Positions 33,946-47,440 are shown, numbered from the stretch's first letter. The stretch: DNA of 64,000 nt from Stictocephala bisonia (GCA_035578905.1 JAQJVL010000252.1:941705-1005704), one strand, 5' to 3'. Translations and numbers: made by a program. The notes: a model not told the origin generated them from the sequence alone.

Positions 33946-36900
33946 CCAGAGCAAATCACGTGACATTTAACTCATATAGAAAACTGTTGGATATAAATAA
34001 CTAAGGTTAATAGTACAAATATGTTTTGTGGTTATTATATACCTAATTAACTATTTTGTTTTACAATATTAGTTTATAATAACTATGTTAATCTTACATG
34101 TTTACTAATAAAAAGTAGTAGTTGCATTATTTTTTAGACTTTAATTTTTGTAATATAATATAATGAATATGATAGTATATAAATTGTTATATAGGCCTTA
34201 AAATAGTAAATTTATTTTATTTCAAAATTTAAGAATGGTCATTGCGTTCAGATGAGTAAGTTATCGAAAAACTAAAAAGTTTACCTCATAACCTAATAGT
34301 TATAAATATTTATTACATGGATTATGTACATGTATATGTTTAATGATTAATTAAGACGTCAAAATGTAACATAATACAACAATAAAATATTTACTTGTAA
34401 AATCCGTTCAAATAAATACCATTCTGCATAAATAAATTTGTCATGAAAATTTATATCGAAGGACGTAGTTAGTGTATTATATATATAAGTACGCATACTA
34501 TTAATAAATAGAGAGGAAATCGATAAATGTTTAGTCTTTGTACTAACTTTACTAGTATTTTAACTAAATACCTAGAATGTTTTAACACCTTGACTCTACG
34601 AGAAGAAGAGAATTAGTAAATCCACTTTGTGTCTGGATTGTTTTTTGTGAAACTTAACATTATAGTCCTTGTTTAAAAATTTGTGGTGGTAATAAGAGCC
34701 AGATCAAGCATTTAAGGTCTTAAAACTTTACGGCTTTCCGGTTAAGACGATTTTATGCATTTTGAAACCGTAAATACACTTCATTCAGTCCGAATGTCTA
34801 TTACCTGAACATTATTTGAGAACAATATTTTAAAATAGTAATAAATATAATATATAATTGCCAAATACTCTTTTACTTTTTCAGATAAGTAGGAATAAAA
34901 AAAAACTTGGACTGTCCATGTAACTATTTACTGAGAGTATCTCGGATTTATTACAGTAACCACATGTGCAACGAGGGAAGTGCCCGATGGGAAATAAAAT
35001 AAATGTATCCAATCGAACGAAACCAAAACAATGCTATATTTTATTCAAAAGGCAGACCTGTGTGTTACATACCCGTAAAAATTTTACACACAAGTCAAAG
35101 ACAAGTATTCTTTAATTATCAATAGGGCAAATATCACAGAAAACTATACTTACTTGTACACAATTTAAGAAAGGCGTCATTAAACGGTTAGTAATATTTA
35201 GGAGCTAAGAGAAGTTAGTATTTACATTTAGATTACGACAAAAAAATAATTATAATCATCATATATCTCTCAGTCTAAATATAGGATAAAATAAGTCAAC
35301 CAAAATCATACTCTGAAACCATTACTCACTCATTCCACGAATTCGCTAATTGAGTGTACAAACTTTTTGATTAAATTATTTTTTAATGCTTTTTAAACAA
35401 TCTAATATCATTTGTCATGAGCAAATATTTGGAAACTTTATACATAAATGTAATACCTACAGAGCAAAGAATTTTTGTTTAGTTCTAAAAAACGTTTTTG
35501 GATTGCATGCCTTTCTCTATTTCTGGTTAAATAACTGTGATTTGACCCCAATATCGGTAGACTATTACTATTCATTTTAACATTAATTATGGTCGAGGCC
35601 AGCTATGGTAAGGATGCACCGGAAAAACTACGTTTTACCGATTCGTTCTTGTCAAGAGTTTTAATTTGTTTGTACAAATTGACTTTTTGCAGACGTAAAG
35701 TACTTTGCAGATTTTCACTACTTGTTGGATTATACAACTCCATTTCAAAATATATGTGAAGTGAATATGGGAGAAATATATACATTTGAGCAATCTTTCA
35801 GAGCGGAGTTCAGCCCATTGACATCAAGACAAACAAACAGGATGATGATATCATTTTGTAACAATCTCTATGTGCTTTTTCCTCGAAAAATCTGTGTCGA
35901 TCATCAAACTAAGACGTTTTGTGGTCTCTAATTGATTAATTTTGTGATTTTCATCTTAATATTAAATTTTAATTTATGGTGATTCTGTCTTGAACTATGA
36001 AATGAAATTTAATATTATTTTTGAAAGTTAAGCAATAAATGTTTATTATTTAAAGAGTTTTGTATATTAAGGGTGCTTTGTTTTACTTTGTTTTCTAACT
36101 CTTGCAGATTATTACGTTTCACACTTGAATGTATCATACAGGCAAGTTTGAGTCATAGTCTGTAATAAGTAAAATCACATTTTTATATAGCACAGGTGAT
36201 GAATCAACATAATTGAAATGTTATTTATTTAAATTTAGATAAATAAATAAAATTTGTTATTTTATTCACTTATACTTATTTATTTATTTACGATGTATTT
36301 ATATTTAACTAGTATGAAGTTATAATAGAACTATTTTAACAGAATATGACGAAAAATTCCAGGATTCCTGGAACGTCTGTATCTCTTGACAAGTCCAATA
36401 TCTCCAGGTAGTCCACTCTGGTACTCATAGTTACCTTGAATCACTAGAACTCATAAAATTCGATAGTAACTGTATTTACCAGTGAAAATGTATACTATTT
36501 AATAATATCTAGATCTTCAATGAAGATAACCCTATCTTTGAAAATGTCTGGAGTGTTTATGTATTATACGTAATTCTACGCTGACTTGGGGAATATAACA
36601 TTTTTAACATCTTTGATAGTCACTTGATTTAACATGTCCTTGATAGTCACTTACAGGAATGACAAGGGGTAGTGCTGTTAAAACTCTGGAATATATTGTG
36701 TTTTTGTTGTACTTTTTCACTCCTAACTTTGTTCAGAAATTATATTTCATTAGCGAGAGAGCTTATTCTATCCAGATTGAATCTATATTAACCATAGTAA
36801 TTCTTCTCGTGCAAAAAAATACTTTATCAGCTCCAACTAATGCCACTAAATGTATGTATAAGGTTTTGTTGTACAACGGACTATTAAATTTTTTTTTATT

Positions 36901-37069
36901 GTCACATTCACAATCACTAGTACTCACTCACGGTGTTTTCTGGCTGTATTTTTGTACTTGTTGTACGGCACACTAAACATGTTCCCTCTATTATAGGCTA
37001 CTAATTATGTTTTTTTTATTACTAATTATGTGTTACTATATATAGTGTTCATAATAAATACATGTGTAG
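33946..37069. other. A+T-rich spacer with one weak exon candidate
   Basis: No gene is supported apart from the tentative segment at 35693-35931. A 105-codon hydrophobic frame starts with ATG at 36659 but shows no recognised similarity, and its composition is that of A+T-rich DNA read in frame. Confidence 0.4.
35693..35931 (+). CDS. Tentative terminal exon, unassigned
   Basis: A reasonable acceptor (GACTTTTTGCAG) leads into a frame open for 78 codons. It reads VKYFADFHYLLDYTTPFQ, then ICEVNMGEIYTFEQSFRAEF, and ends RKICVDHQTKTFCGL at TAA 35929-35931. AATAAA follows near 36032. The composition is not that of simple A+T-rich DNA, but an overlapping minus-strand frame (35603-35785) is also open, which weakens the call. 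No family is recognised. Its starting phase does not join directly to the exon candidate at 8690-8775. Confidence 0.2.
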
Positions 37070-37433
37070 AATGGTATCCACGTGGACACTATTAGAGAAG
37101 ACTGGGGTGTCCATGTTGGATAGTAGTCGGCGTTCGGATGTTGTTTAGCGAAGAGAACTGAGTGTCAGGCTTGTCAGTTAGCTGAAAATCAGACCAACAC
37201 TACGTGGTTCAGATTCCACGTACAAGTCTTTATGTCCCTTAATTTCCCTGGCTATTGGGCTATTAATAAATAGCGCTTTCTGAAGAACAGTTGACCTTAC
37301 TTAGTAACAATGACTACACTCGTACATCTACACACATAACTCTCATTCGCCCCTCATATTGCCCATATCTTGCGGGTAAATCTTGCTAATGAACGACGAA
37401 TTGCTAATGAAAAAAGGAAGAAGAAGAAGAATA
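37070..37433 (+). mobile_element. SINE copy D, second head type, with AAG tail
   Basis: The head reads CCACGTGGACACTATTAGAG, then TTGTCAGTTAGCTGAAAATC, with the B box in GTGGTTCAGATTCCACG. The body follows with ATTGGGCTATTAATAAATAG, ACAATGACTACACTCGTACA and GCCCATATCTTGCG. The element ends in a GAAGAAGAAGAA tail. This is the most complete copy of the second head type in the window. Confidence 0.8.
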
Positions 37434-38079
37434 AATATTCTAACCATATCATGGTATCGTGATCAATGTAACATGACCCAGGAATTACTTAGTAAAAACG
37501 TTAAAGAGGGTTTGTACATCCACATAAACAAGTGTCAGGAAGCTTTTACCAAACACTGAAATGCCGGAAAGGAGAATTTCCAGTTATATGGTCTACTATG
37601 AAACAGCACATTGTGAGAACACTGGGTCCATTATTAAAAACCTCTGCTCGTTTTATTGTACAATAACTATATACTTTTAAAACACAGATGTATGTAAATT
37701 AAATATTTTCAATTCGCAATCTTTAAAATAAGTCGGTCTACCTAATAATGTTATTTAATTTAACTAATTAAATGTTTAAAAGTTACAGGTAAATTTAAAA
37801 TTACGATTTATAATTCAGTTTTAAGGACAGTGTTGTTGGGATTAAATATGTACTATGACAACTTTTAGTACAGAATCTTTACTACAACGAAATTTCTACA
37901 AAATAAAATTTGGGATTTTATACGCCCGTAGATTTAGTTAGGCCTAATTTGGCTGCACCCGAAACTCCTCCACTCAAATATAGAGGGCTAGTCTCATGGT
38001 TTTCATTTCAATTCACTAAATAAATAAACACTGCATTGTGTAAGACATGATCAGGTGTAAGTAGAATTATTATTGGGTT
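37434..38079. other. A+T-rich spacer
   Basis: Nothing recognisable. Confidence 0.4.
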
Positions 38080-38280
38080 TTCCCGTACAAAATGATTTTA
38101 CGTGATTCGGATTCCTCTCTTGTAATCTCTTAGTAAGTCTCTTAGTTGCCCTGGATATTAGGCTGTTAATAAATGGTCCTTTCTGAGCTAAGTCGAACTC
38201 ACTTAGTAACAATAAGTACGCTCGTTTATCTACACTCATCACACTCATTCACTCCTTAATTTCTCCCCGATATCTATGAT
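38080..38280 (+). mobile_element. SINE copy E (5' truncated)
   Basis: It shares TTACGTGATTCGGATTCC (B-box region), GTCTCTTAGTTGCCCTGG, ATTAGGCTGTTAATAAATGG and CATCTACACTCATCAC-like sequence with the other copies. The part upstream of the B box is missing. Confidence 0.78.
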
Positions 38281-40369
38281 CTTAGTTACAAATGTATTAT
38301 AGTTAGAGTACAATAAATACTATTACATAAGTACATATCTTAGTAATGAATAAAAAATAAAACCAATCAGAACTTATCAGTATATAGGCTGGTAACTATT
38401 TGCAAACAAATAGGTTTTTGAAACTCTTTATTATTGTAGTATGAAATATTGTCTTTATTAGTGTTCACTATACAAAATTTGAATATGATAATTGTTCTCA
38501 AAAAAATGGAAAAAATAACAGATCCAAATAAGGTGCCCTCGTAAGCTTATCATGTATTGAGCTTTCTTTTTCAAACTGGAAATCATTCATTGCCATTCCA
38601 GCTCATCACTCAAATGCTACACTCTGGTGACGAGTAATTTTAGAACCTAATGACGCATGACTTTATGAATTTATTTTCTTAAGTAACATAACTGTACTCC
38701 AAAATACTTCAAAGTAAACGTATCAAAATATTTCAAATGGGACTATAAAATGTGTACCCCTTTATAAAATAATCCTCTATACCAAATAAAAAATTACATA
38801 CAAGTAAAAGATTTTACTTCACAAATAATTACTATATACTTAATTAATATGCTACATATTTGAGTATATACAGACCAAAATAAACAATATATTATTTAAG
38901 TCCAGTTGCGCGAAAACATTTCTTCTGCTGTGTGTTATTTTTTATAACACCCAAGTTCATACTATTTCCGGTGTAACAACACAAATCAATATTGTTTTAC
39001 ATGTGTATATTTATAAAATAGGCCTAAAGAATAACTTTCTGATGATTTCAAAGTAAAATTAACAGTTACATGTTTATTCAAATCTTATATTGTGTTCGAT
39101 AAGTGTTTCTATCTTTATCAGCATTTTATTCTGTTGATATTATTTTAGGGCTTCGTTATTTTATTTCATAAAAACGCCAAATCACTGTATGAAAACAAGA
39201 ATCTATAGAATACCGTATAAATCCAGTAAAATTTCAAACAATTAACTGTAGCAAATTGGTTATAATTTTTAGAAACATTATAGGAAATAAGAACGATCTT
39301 TGAGGGATACCAGTTTATTCAGTTATCAAGATACAATGGTTTTTAATTTTTACTTGCTGCTTACGTCAGACTAAAACACTTTTAGATTAAATTTAAGTGC
39401 AATGCCTTTTACGATTTCATTTAATTTTATTTCATATAACTTCATAGGAAAGACTGATAGTATGTTTTGTGTTACCTAAATTTATTTTATTTTTTTACGT
39501 TGAGTTGACCTTACAAAGTTATGCTTTATTGTGAAATACCAGTAAAGAATTTTTTTTACTAAGCGAGTATTTCTCGATTGAATAGTGAATGACTATACTC
39601 CGATAAGGTAGTACATTAATTCATCACCTTTTGCATAACTTTTCTCGATTTAATTTTATTTCCTTTTATTCCAGAACGACAGTTTTCGTAACTTGTCAAA
39701 TGACATAAAAATGCCTCCATCAAAATTGTTTGTACTAAAAATAACGAACTATTCAAACTTTATTGATGAAAATGGTGATAAAAAAGTTATTTAATTACTA
39801 TTCATAGTAACTCTTTTATCTCGAAGTGCGCAGAGTAAAGCAATCAAAAAGTCCATTATCAGCAGAATGTTCATTTACTTTATTGGCTTACAGGTTAGTG
39901 ATTTCCATCCGATAAATAAACTAGACGCTCTCTTCAACTAATTTGTACTTTGTTAATAAGTAAGTTATATCTTTAGGCGTGTAAACATAAATCTAGTTTA
40001 CATATTATATTAGTACGTAATATAATAATTCTTTAAATAAATGGTTCTAAAAATTGGCACAAACTTTCCCCCATATTAAACTCTAAAAAATGAAAACTTT
40101 GAAAATTTCCAGTTTGATTCCCAGATATGTTTTTTGCCATAGCTCAAAAACTAGTTAAGTTATATACATGTAGTTTTCACTAAAATATTTTAAATTTTAA
40201 TTCACATTTTTTCTGAAATTTAAATAAAATCTTTAGTCGTTTTTGAGAAAACTCTATTTTTGTATTTTTTTGCTCAAAAAATATTTAAAAAATTTAAAGA
40301 GTAAACAAATATCTGGAGATATTGGCTAAATACATCTACATACCAAATTTCAAAAAAAATTGATCCATC
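38281..40369. other. A+T-rich spacer
   Basis: No gene or repeat is recognised. Confidence 0.45.
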
Positions 40370-40555
40370 CGTTTGGTCTCCAGTGAACTGCACATACGCA
40401 CAGACAGACACACATACGGACAATGTGTTCGAAAAAAAACCATTTTTGAGTTTAGGGAACCCTAAAATAGATTTTTAGACCAACTTTTAAAACAAATTTT
40501 TCAACGATCACAATAATTTCTCTATGCTAACGCGTATGGGAGGAAGTATAAAACA
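40370..40555. repeat. Dispersed repeat, copy 1
   Basis: GGGAACCCTAAAATAGATTT, then TTTAGACCAACTT, then CGATCACAATAATTTCTC and TATGCTAACGCGTATGGGAG recur at 41605-41761 in the same orientation. Just before it the phrase ACCAAATTTCAAA then TTGATCCATCCG then CACAGACAGACACACATACG resembles the 3' tails of several insect interspersed elements. The superfamily is not decided. Confidence 0.7.
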
Positions 40556-41014
40556 TTGATTTTTTAAGAATAACCCTAAGTTAACATTTGTGTAAATTAA
40601 TTAGTGGTTATCTGCCATATAATGTGCATTGAGCCGTTAAACACAAAGCATCCTTGATTATTTTCCTGCAGTTCGTTGGAAATACTTCACTATTTTAAAG
40701 TAATTGCTTGTTACCAGATTCAGGAAGGAACCAATTCATCTTTAGCGTGGTCCGAGGTAAATGATACGCCTATAGGTGGGCGGGTGGGCCAATACCGACA
40801 CATGAGGTGGCCGGAGTCGATCGTTTTTGGTAAAGATTTGTTTGAAAAGTAATGCATTGCTAATTTTTTTGAAGAAGGCTACTTTTGCTCACTGAAAAAA
40901 TAACAAACACCTAAGCCAGTTTATTCTAATTAGAATTTTAGAATAAACTGTACATACCATAGTACAGTATGTAATCCATGGGAAATATAAGATTCAGACT
41001 GTCAGATAGTCAGA
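40556..41014. other. Spacer with a lone 36-bp minisatellite unit
   Basis: At 40773-40800, TAGGTGGGCGGGTGGGCCAA is a single inverted unit of the 36-bp minisatellite family. At 40718-40756 a 39-bp segment with acceptor TTGTTACCAG and donor GAG then GTAAAT reads IQEGTNSSLAWSE, but it is too short to call as an exon. Confidence 0.4.
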
Positions 41015-41100
41015 TGAATGATTACTCTCGTTCATCTACACTCATCACACTCATTCACCCCTCACATTACCGATCGGCGTTTGAGAAATGAATAATGAAT
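41015..41100 (+). mobile_element. SINE copy F, 3' fragment
   Basis: It matches the 3' body only: CGTTCATCTACACTCATCAC, ACTCATTCACCCCTCAC and CGATCGGCGTTTGAG, ending in an AATAATGAATAATAAT tail. Confidence 0.75.
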
Positions 41101-41604
41101 AATAATTAAGTAAAATTGGAAAGACTTGTAATGCTAAATAATTATGTAGTTGATGAATTACAATATTTCCTATATTTTTCCATTGAACTTTCAAAATTTA
41201 CTTCTCTTCTTTCCAGCTCTGAGCACAATATAGTGATAAAGATTTAAGTACTTTGTTAAGTTTAGAAATAAATTATTACAATCAGCTAAAGTGCAATATC
41301 ATCGAACCATTTGTTTTACGACTTGTCCCATAAACTAATCATAAATGTTATGTAAACTTCCTAAATGATTGCTTGAAGGTTTGCTTTATTTTCCCAGCTA
41401 TAAGTTTCATAATAAAAGACAGGTTTTGTTTTTCCAAATGGTAAAGACATTTCACAGAAATATAATTATTTTAAGCCTAACATACTTCTTTAAGCCACAA
41501 ATAAGTGTCTCCTTGTGGCTTATTTAGTGAATATTTACTATCTTGATACTTTTATGGAACTTAAACACCAATTAAACAACACTTAAACCTCCAGATTATT
41601 TTTT
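41101..41604. other. A+T-rich spacer
   Basis: Nothing recognisable. Confidence 0.4.
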
Positions 41605-41761
41605 TTACACATATGACAGAGACAAACATTTGTTTTCGAAAAAACACTTTTTTTGGGTACAGGGGACCCTAAAATGGATTTTTAGACCATCTTGTAAAAA
41701 CGTTTTTGTTACGATCACAATACTTTCTCTATGCTAATGCATTTGGGAGAAATTAAAAAGA
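41605..41761. repeat. Dispersed repeat, copy 2
   Basis: It shares TTTTCGAAAAAACAC, GGGGACCCTAAAATGGATTT, ACGATCACAATACTTTCTC and TATGCTAATGCATTTGGGAG with copy 1 at 40370. Confidence 0.7.
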
Positions 41762-42649
41762 AAATGTTATTTGTACAACTTGTAGTACATTTTTGTAATA
41801 CATTTCTGTATGCTTTGAATATCACATTAAATTACCGATAAAGTAAGGCATGTCAGTAACAGGGCTACACTGACAAGCTGATTTATGTGGATCACACTAT
41901 ATGTTTACTAATGGACCTAGAAGGTCCTGAGTGTAGTGACCGTAATCCGGTTATGAACCGTCATCGCTGTCACCAGGTTCATAACCTCATTGTGCCTCAT
42001 GTCCTATTGACTGGTACACCCACTTTACATTGAACACGACAAGCCCTAACACTACTACACGCATAACCACTCAGAGTAATGAACCTGTACGTGGACCTGT
42101 TGTTCTACGTAACGCGTCAATTAACTGAACTAACCCTTTACATTACTGTACACGATGTAGTGCACTAAATAAAATACTAACCACAAAACAAACAATTATT
42201 CCTCCTTAAATGTAAACTACGTATAAGCAATAATGAAAATTGTATCAGTAAGCATAATATTCACAAACTGTCTTACACATAAAGTGCTCATGCATTTTCT
42301 TTACCTAATTATTTCTCAAAGTTTCACTCATCCATCTGTGAAGAATGTGGGCTCACAAAGCTATGTGTACGTACGTGTGGATAGAGTGGATGGGGAGGCC
42401 GTAAACAGAGAGGGTAAATGGTTAAGCTACAAAAATTTATGTGTTTTTAGGAGGCCGATGCATCTAGGAGTAAAAGCAAACCTTAAATTCTTAGACACTG
42501 TAATAACATACATCAAAGGGTTTGTAATTATGTCTCTAAACTTTGAGTTTAATTTTGTTTTGAGGACAGGAGAAAACTATTAACATTTCTCGTGGCATCC
42601 ACATATAGATTTGTTATGTTCTAAGTTGTCATCCCAATTATTCCTTCTC
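41762..42649. other. Spacer with a stem-loop and an unassigned frame
   Basis: A perfect 11-bp inverted repeat, GGTTATGAACC and GGTTCATAACC, with a 16-base loop, lies at 41949-41986. A 116-codon frame at 42233-42583 has no recognised similarity and ends shortly before the retrotransposon remnant. I do not call it. Confidence 0.45.
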
Positions 42650-43365
42650 ACTAGGTATGCAAAATTGAAGAATATCTTTCTCATGAGGCTTATATATTTC
42701 TCTCTCATATAATCTAGGCTTAATTATGGCATCCTCCTTTGGGGTTCAGCATCCAACTCTTTGCTTTTAAGAGTATTTCGGTTACAGAAAAGAGCAATCC
42801 GTATAATGGCTGGATTAAATAAACGCGAATCTTGCCGGGAATTTTTCAAATCGTTTCAAATGTTACCCTTGCAGTCCCTCTACATATATGAAATGTTAAT
42901 ATTCTATAAATTTAAATTCGGTATTTTTCAAGTAGGAGCAGATGTGCATACTCAAAATACGCGGCAACGACATCAGCACAGACTGGCACAGAATCGGCTT
43001 CAAATTGCGTCTTACCTACCTCAAAATATTGGGCCAAAATTGTTAAATAAATTGTCAAATTTTATTAAACTCGAAGAAAGCCCCAGAAAATTTAAAGCTT
43101 TCCTAAAGAAATACTTAGTTTAAGGAACCTTTTACTCGGTGGGGGAGTATTTGTCAGGTGACTGATTTTGCTTTTATTTATGTAATATATTAATAATAAC
43201 GCTAATGTAGTACATATTGTGATTATATTAGTCAGTTAAAATGAGTTAACATACACTATCAACATATATATAATGAATACATAATTATTATAATTATATG
43301 ACTTTTGTAATACAATTTTTAAATTGTCAAACTACAAATAAATGATTTTGATTTTGAGATGCTTG
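42650..43365 (+). pseudogene. Non-LTR retrotransposon 3' end
   Basis: A frame from about 42713 to the TAA at 43121-43123 reads SRLNYGILLWGS, then VFRLQKRAIRIMAGLNKRES, then MLPLQSLYIYEMLIFYKFK, then RQRHQHRL and FKAFLKKYLV. This is the conserved C-terminal part of Jockey-like LINE ORF2 proteins, downstream of the polymerase. A stop (TAA 42710-42712) cuts the frame upstream and the reverse transcriptase itself is absent, so this is a 5'-truncated insertion. After the stop codon the 3' untranslated region ends near 43360 in TTTTGATTTTGAG. The tail fits insertion by target-primed reverse transcription. The VF..RKRA motif links it to the decayed minus-strand copy at 18310-19860. Confidence 0.85.
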
Positions 43366-44052
<687 letters not shown>

Positions 44053-44097
44053 CTTGTCTAAATTGCATACTTATACTATTCATTATTCAATAGTAAA

Positions 44098-44290
44098 ACG
44101 TAGAGATATGGGCAATTATGAAAGACGAAAGGGAGTAATGAGTGAAGAGAAACTAGTGTCGATCTTATACTAACTAAGATCGACTATTCCTCAGAATGAG
44201 CTATTTATTAAATCCCAATAACCAGGGCAACTAAGAGACCTACAGATTTACGTGGAATCCAAACCACGTAGTATTGGTCTTATGATTTGT
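44098..44290 (-). mobile_element. SINE copy G
   Basis: Read on the minus strand it contains AATACTACGTGGTTTGGATT, then GTCTCTTAGTTGCCCTGG, then TTATTGGGATTTAATAAATA and GCCCATATCTCTACG. It lies just beyond the TA microsatellite. Confidence 0.78.
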
Positions 44291-44792
44291 TTTTATGTAA
44301 AACTATAATTTGTTCAAATTTACCCCTTTTAAAACGAAATTGTTCTTTTTAGATATTGCCTCAGATCAATTTGTGTTGAATGAGGGTCTCTGTCGATTAC
44401 ATAACAATATATAGTAAATAATACACATAATAATGTGAGATAGTGTCTTTATACAGTAAGAAATATCTAGTATGTGTTTCCGGTTATTAATGACGTAAAT
44501 GATTCTTTAACAATAGAACTTTTTTCTTTTGTTTTTTTATCACATTCCATGTTTAATTGGACTTGTCAGAAATGTTAATTAAAGTTGTATATACCAAGGG
44601 AATACAATACAATATATACCAAAAATGATCACAAGATCTTTTTTATTTGCTTGAGTAGATTTAAAAAGCTAACAATGTTAAATTTCGCATGCAAGATGTT
44701 AAGCATGATATTTTTTCTTAATATGTGAAAATACATTTTTCAGTATAGGCCTACTTCATCGTTTAAATACGTATATTTAATATTCATATATA
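44291..44792. other. A+T-rich spacer
   Basis: Nothing recognisable. Confidence 0.4.
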
Positions 44793-45243
44793 CAGGGTGG
44801 AATAAAATATGGAAACGCTTTCACAACAACGTTAATTTTTCCATAGATAATTTAATTTTTTTAATATTTCTTTCCATAAATAATAAGTTTTTATCAAAAT
44901 AATTTACTTGAAACTGTTAAATAGTGGAGAAATTATATTCTTCAAATTAGTTACTTTAAAATACAAATGACCGCTACTTTGGAAAGAATAAACCTTTCAA
45001 AGTCTATTTTGCAGCAATTAATTTCTCTTGAATTGACCTTTCATTTGATACCAAACTCGACCTCGGCTTTCTTTGAGGATTTTCGTTCAACTCCTCGTGG
45101 GCCGTCCTCCTGAACAGATTAAATGCCCCTAATGGTGTCAAAAAATATGTTCTTTGTAACCATGATCATGTACAAGATTTCACTTTTACAAGTGAAGTCA
45201 TATAAAAGTTGCGGAAGCGTTTCCATATTTTTGTTCCACCCTG
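44793..45243. mobile_element. Tc1/mariner-like MITE, copy 4 (best preserved)
   Basis: The ends are TA then CAGGGTGGAATAAAATATGG, and GTTTCCATATTTTTGTTCCA then CCCTG and TA. The inverted ends run about 30 bp with few mismatches and both TA duplications are intact. The element is 451 bp and non-coding. The family shares GGAAACGCTTTCACAAC near the left end and CCTCGTGGGCCGTCC inside. Confidence 0.93.
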
Positions 45244-45680
45244 TATAAAATATGGAACAAAGCAACTGTATTATTTCGTTAATGAATTACAAACGTTTTT
45301 AAATATTATTAAAAAAATTAATTTTTATTAAACCAGGTATAAAATAGATCAAAAATTTGTTTATTCTGCATAACTATGTCTAGTTGAGTTAACTTTTTAT
45401 ATTAAAGGGTATCGAAGTAACCATCACATAAAAAGTGTCGTTAATATGACCATAGAATAGACCGTTGTGCGTTTTTTTATATTTATAATTATGTTTAGAT
45501 TCACAGCTAATTTTAACTGTGCTTAGTAAAGGATTTGTAAATAACATTTGTTGTACCCGAACCCGTACGAAGGGTTGTGGAAATATCCTGAGTTAACTGT
45601 CAATAGACGGGAAATGGTTCAGGTCGTGCTTTAAAGACCTAATTGCTTTGTTCTATTGTTACACTGATTTGACTCTTTTA
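45244..45680. other. Spacer
   Basis: No gene or repeat is recognised. Confidence 0.4.
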
Positions 45681-46105
45681 ACAGAGTCTCTTTTAGACAG
45701 AGGCTGTCGGCCATCTTGGTTTTAATCTCATATTAACAATGTTATTTGCGAATCCATATTTTTTCCGTTATTTATTGACCAAACGTTGTGTATGAAGTGT
45801 CATTTTACATGTTAACATATTGCGCATTGGTTTTACATTTAATATTTTGAATATAGGTTGAAAATATCAACTGCAAATCAAATATTTTTTTATATATTTC
45901 TCTATAAAACTAATTAGGAAGTTGCATAGCAATTCCAATGCGTAATTTCATTCTTGGTCAAATGCAATTTGTTTGGAAAATCCGTTTCAAAATAACTGTT
46001 TAGTTTGGATACGCGTGATATTATAACCGGTTCGAAAATATAATTGTTCAAATGGAATCAGAACCAATATGACCAATAGCCTCCGACAGCCTCTGCAGAC
46101 TCTGT
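45681..46105. mobile_element. MITE of the CAGAGGCTGTC family, copy 1
   Basis: The left end ACAGAGTCT with CAGAGGCTGTCGG, and the right end CCGACAGCCTCTG with AGACTCTGT, are inverted. The repeat continues inward (CATCTTGGTTTTAAT against ATGGAATCAGAACCAATATG). A related element lies at 53738-54155 in the opposite orientation, sharing AAACAAATTGCATTTGA.CAAGAATGAAATT-type blocks. Non-coding. Superfamily undecided. Confidence 0.82.
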
Positions 46106-47355
46106 TTATGTTTTTTCTTCATTTTCAAATGTTATTACAGTACGTACAATTAAATAAAAAACTATAGTCATTTTTATTATTATTAACTAACAAATATTAT
46201 GTTTTTATACAAATACAATATTTATTTCGTGCGTTTTTTCTAAATTAGTTTCAAGAATTAATTTCAACGTATTATTACGTGAAATGATGTTTAAATTGTT
46301 ATAGTTTTTTTTTTTTTTTTTTTTTTTTGAATATTTTTCATGTTGAACTACATTTTACAGCAAGTCCTATATTCCATTACCAAACATTAAGTAGCCTGTA
46401 GGATTTAAAACATTTACAAAACAAATCTGATTTTATTTACATAATTTCTCTTTTACTATAACCTAATTAATGCGAACACAAAACATGTTTTTAGTCATTT
46501 CTAAAGCCATAATTTTTCCAATTTATGTTTCTTGTGAATTGTAAATATGAGATATATTTATAAATTGAATAACTACTACTGAAGGTATTTTCTTTATTTG
46601 AGTATACTTTAAACATATTAGTCTACAGTAAAATGTTTGAACTGTTCTATATAAATGAGTCAATTAGTCAGATATATTCTTAGTCAGTACTACTAGTAGA
46701 GATGTGTAAATGTATGTAATAATATTCCTCCAAAAGATATCACTTTGAATACTTACTTGAAGGTTACCTTTTAAACACCAAAGTTGTATACTTTTCTTGA
46801 AAATTCTGTTTTACAAATATGACTTAGAGTGATTCCTTGTGTTTATTTATTTTTTACGTTAAAATACATATAAACCTCAGTTTCCAATCTCTCGTTTTAT
46901 TTACCTCTCTTCTGTAAACTGTCATTAATATTCAAGTGAGCTTCAAATTTCAAATAACTGTACGAAATCAACTGTATTCCAAGATCTTTAACCATAGTAT
47001 GTAGAATCAGAATTTTATTTTAATAGCTGATGACATATCACATAGAACTAACGATAAACCCTTTTATATTAAAAGGACATGTGTGGCATTGCTATATTTT
47101 TATTTGCCATTTTATTTCAAAATAATAACAATTCAGTTGTTATTTTTACATTATATACTTGTATTGATGAAATGCTGGTATTAATTACAAATTTGTTTTA
47201 ATACGTTATAAACAGTTATAAATCATTATATTGCTTCTGTCTATCCGTTATAGACGTGTAGCTGTTACTGTATCGCTGTGAGGTAACGGTGTAACATGTA
47301 AGCAAGGCTCAAAGCCAGATAAACTGATTGTATCAGTTGTAATTACCAGTTTCAG
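46106..47355. other. A+T-rich spacer
   Basis: A run of about 24 T residues lies at 46304-46328. No gene or repeat is recognised. Confidence 0.45.
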
Positions 47356-47440
47356 GGAACGGAGCTGTTCTCGTACACGTGTATGTCTTTGATGTCAAGT
47401 ACAACAATGAATATCCCTTCTATCCGTTGAATGGACAAAG
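47356..47440 (+). CDS. Best candidate host exon, unassigned
   Basis: The segment is bounded by an acceptor (ATTACCAGTTTCAG) and a donor (ACAAAG then GTAGTG). It is 85 bp with a single open frame beginning after two bases and ending with two left over. The peptide reads NGAVLVHVYVFDVKYN then NEYPFYPLNGQ, a beta-strand-like hydrophobic run followed by an aromatic and proline-rich turn, quite unlike translated A+T-rich filler. The other two frames contain TGA. I do not recognise the family, so no function is given. If real, it belongs to a plus-strand gene with very long introns. Its phase does not join directly to the next candidate (48719). Confidence 0.4.

Noticed and set aside
36659..36976. 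105-codon hydrophobic frame starting with ATG
   Set aside because: Leucine, phenylalanine and tyrosine dominate as expected for A+T-rich DNA. No recognised membrane-protein motif and no splice or polyadenylation context decided in its favour.
40718..40756. 39-bp microexon (IQEGTNSSLAWSE)
   Set aside because: The splice sites are plausible, but it is too short to distinguish from chance.
42233..42583. 116-codon frame as a host gene
   Set aside because: No recognisable domain, and the composition is mixed. It lies just upstream of a LINE fragment but does not resemble LINE ORFs.
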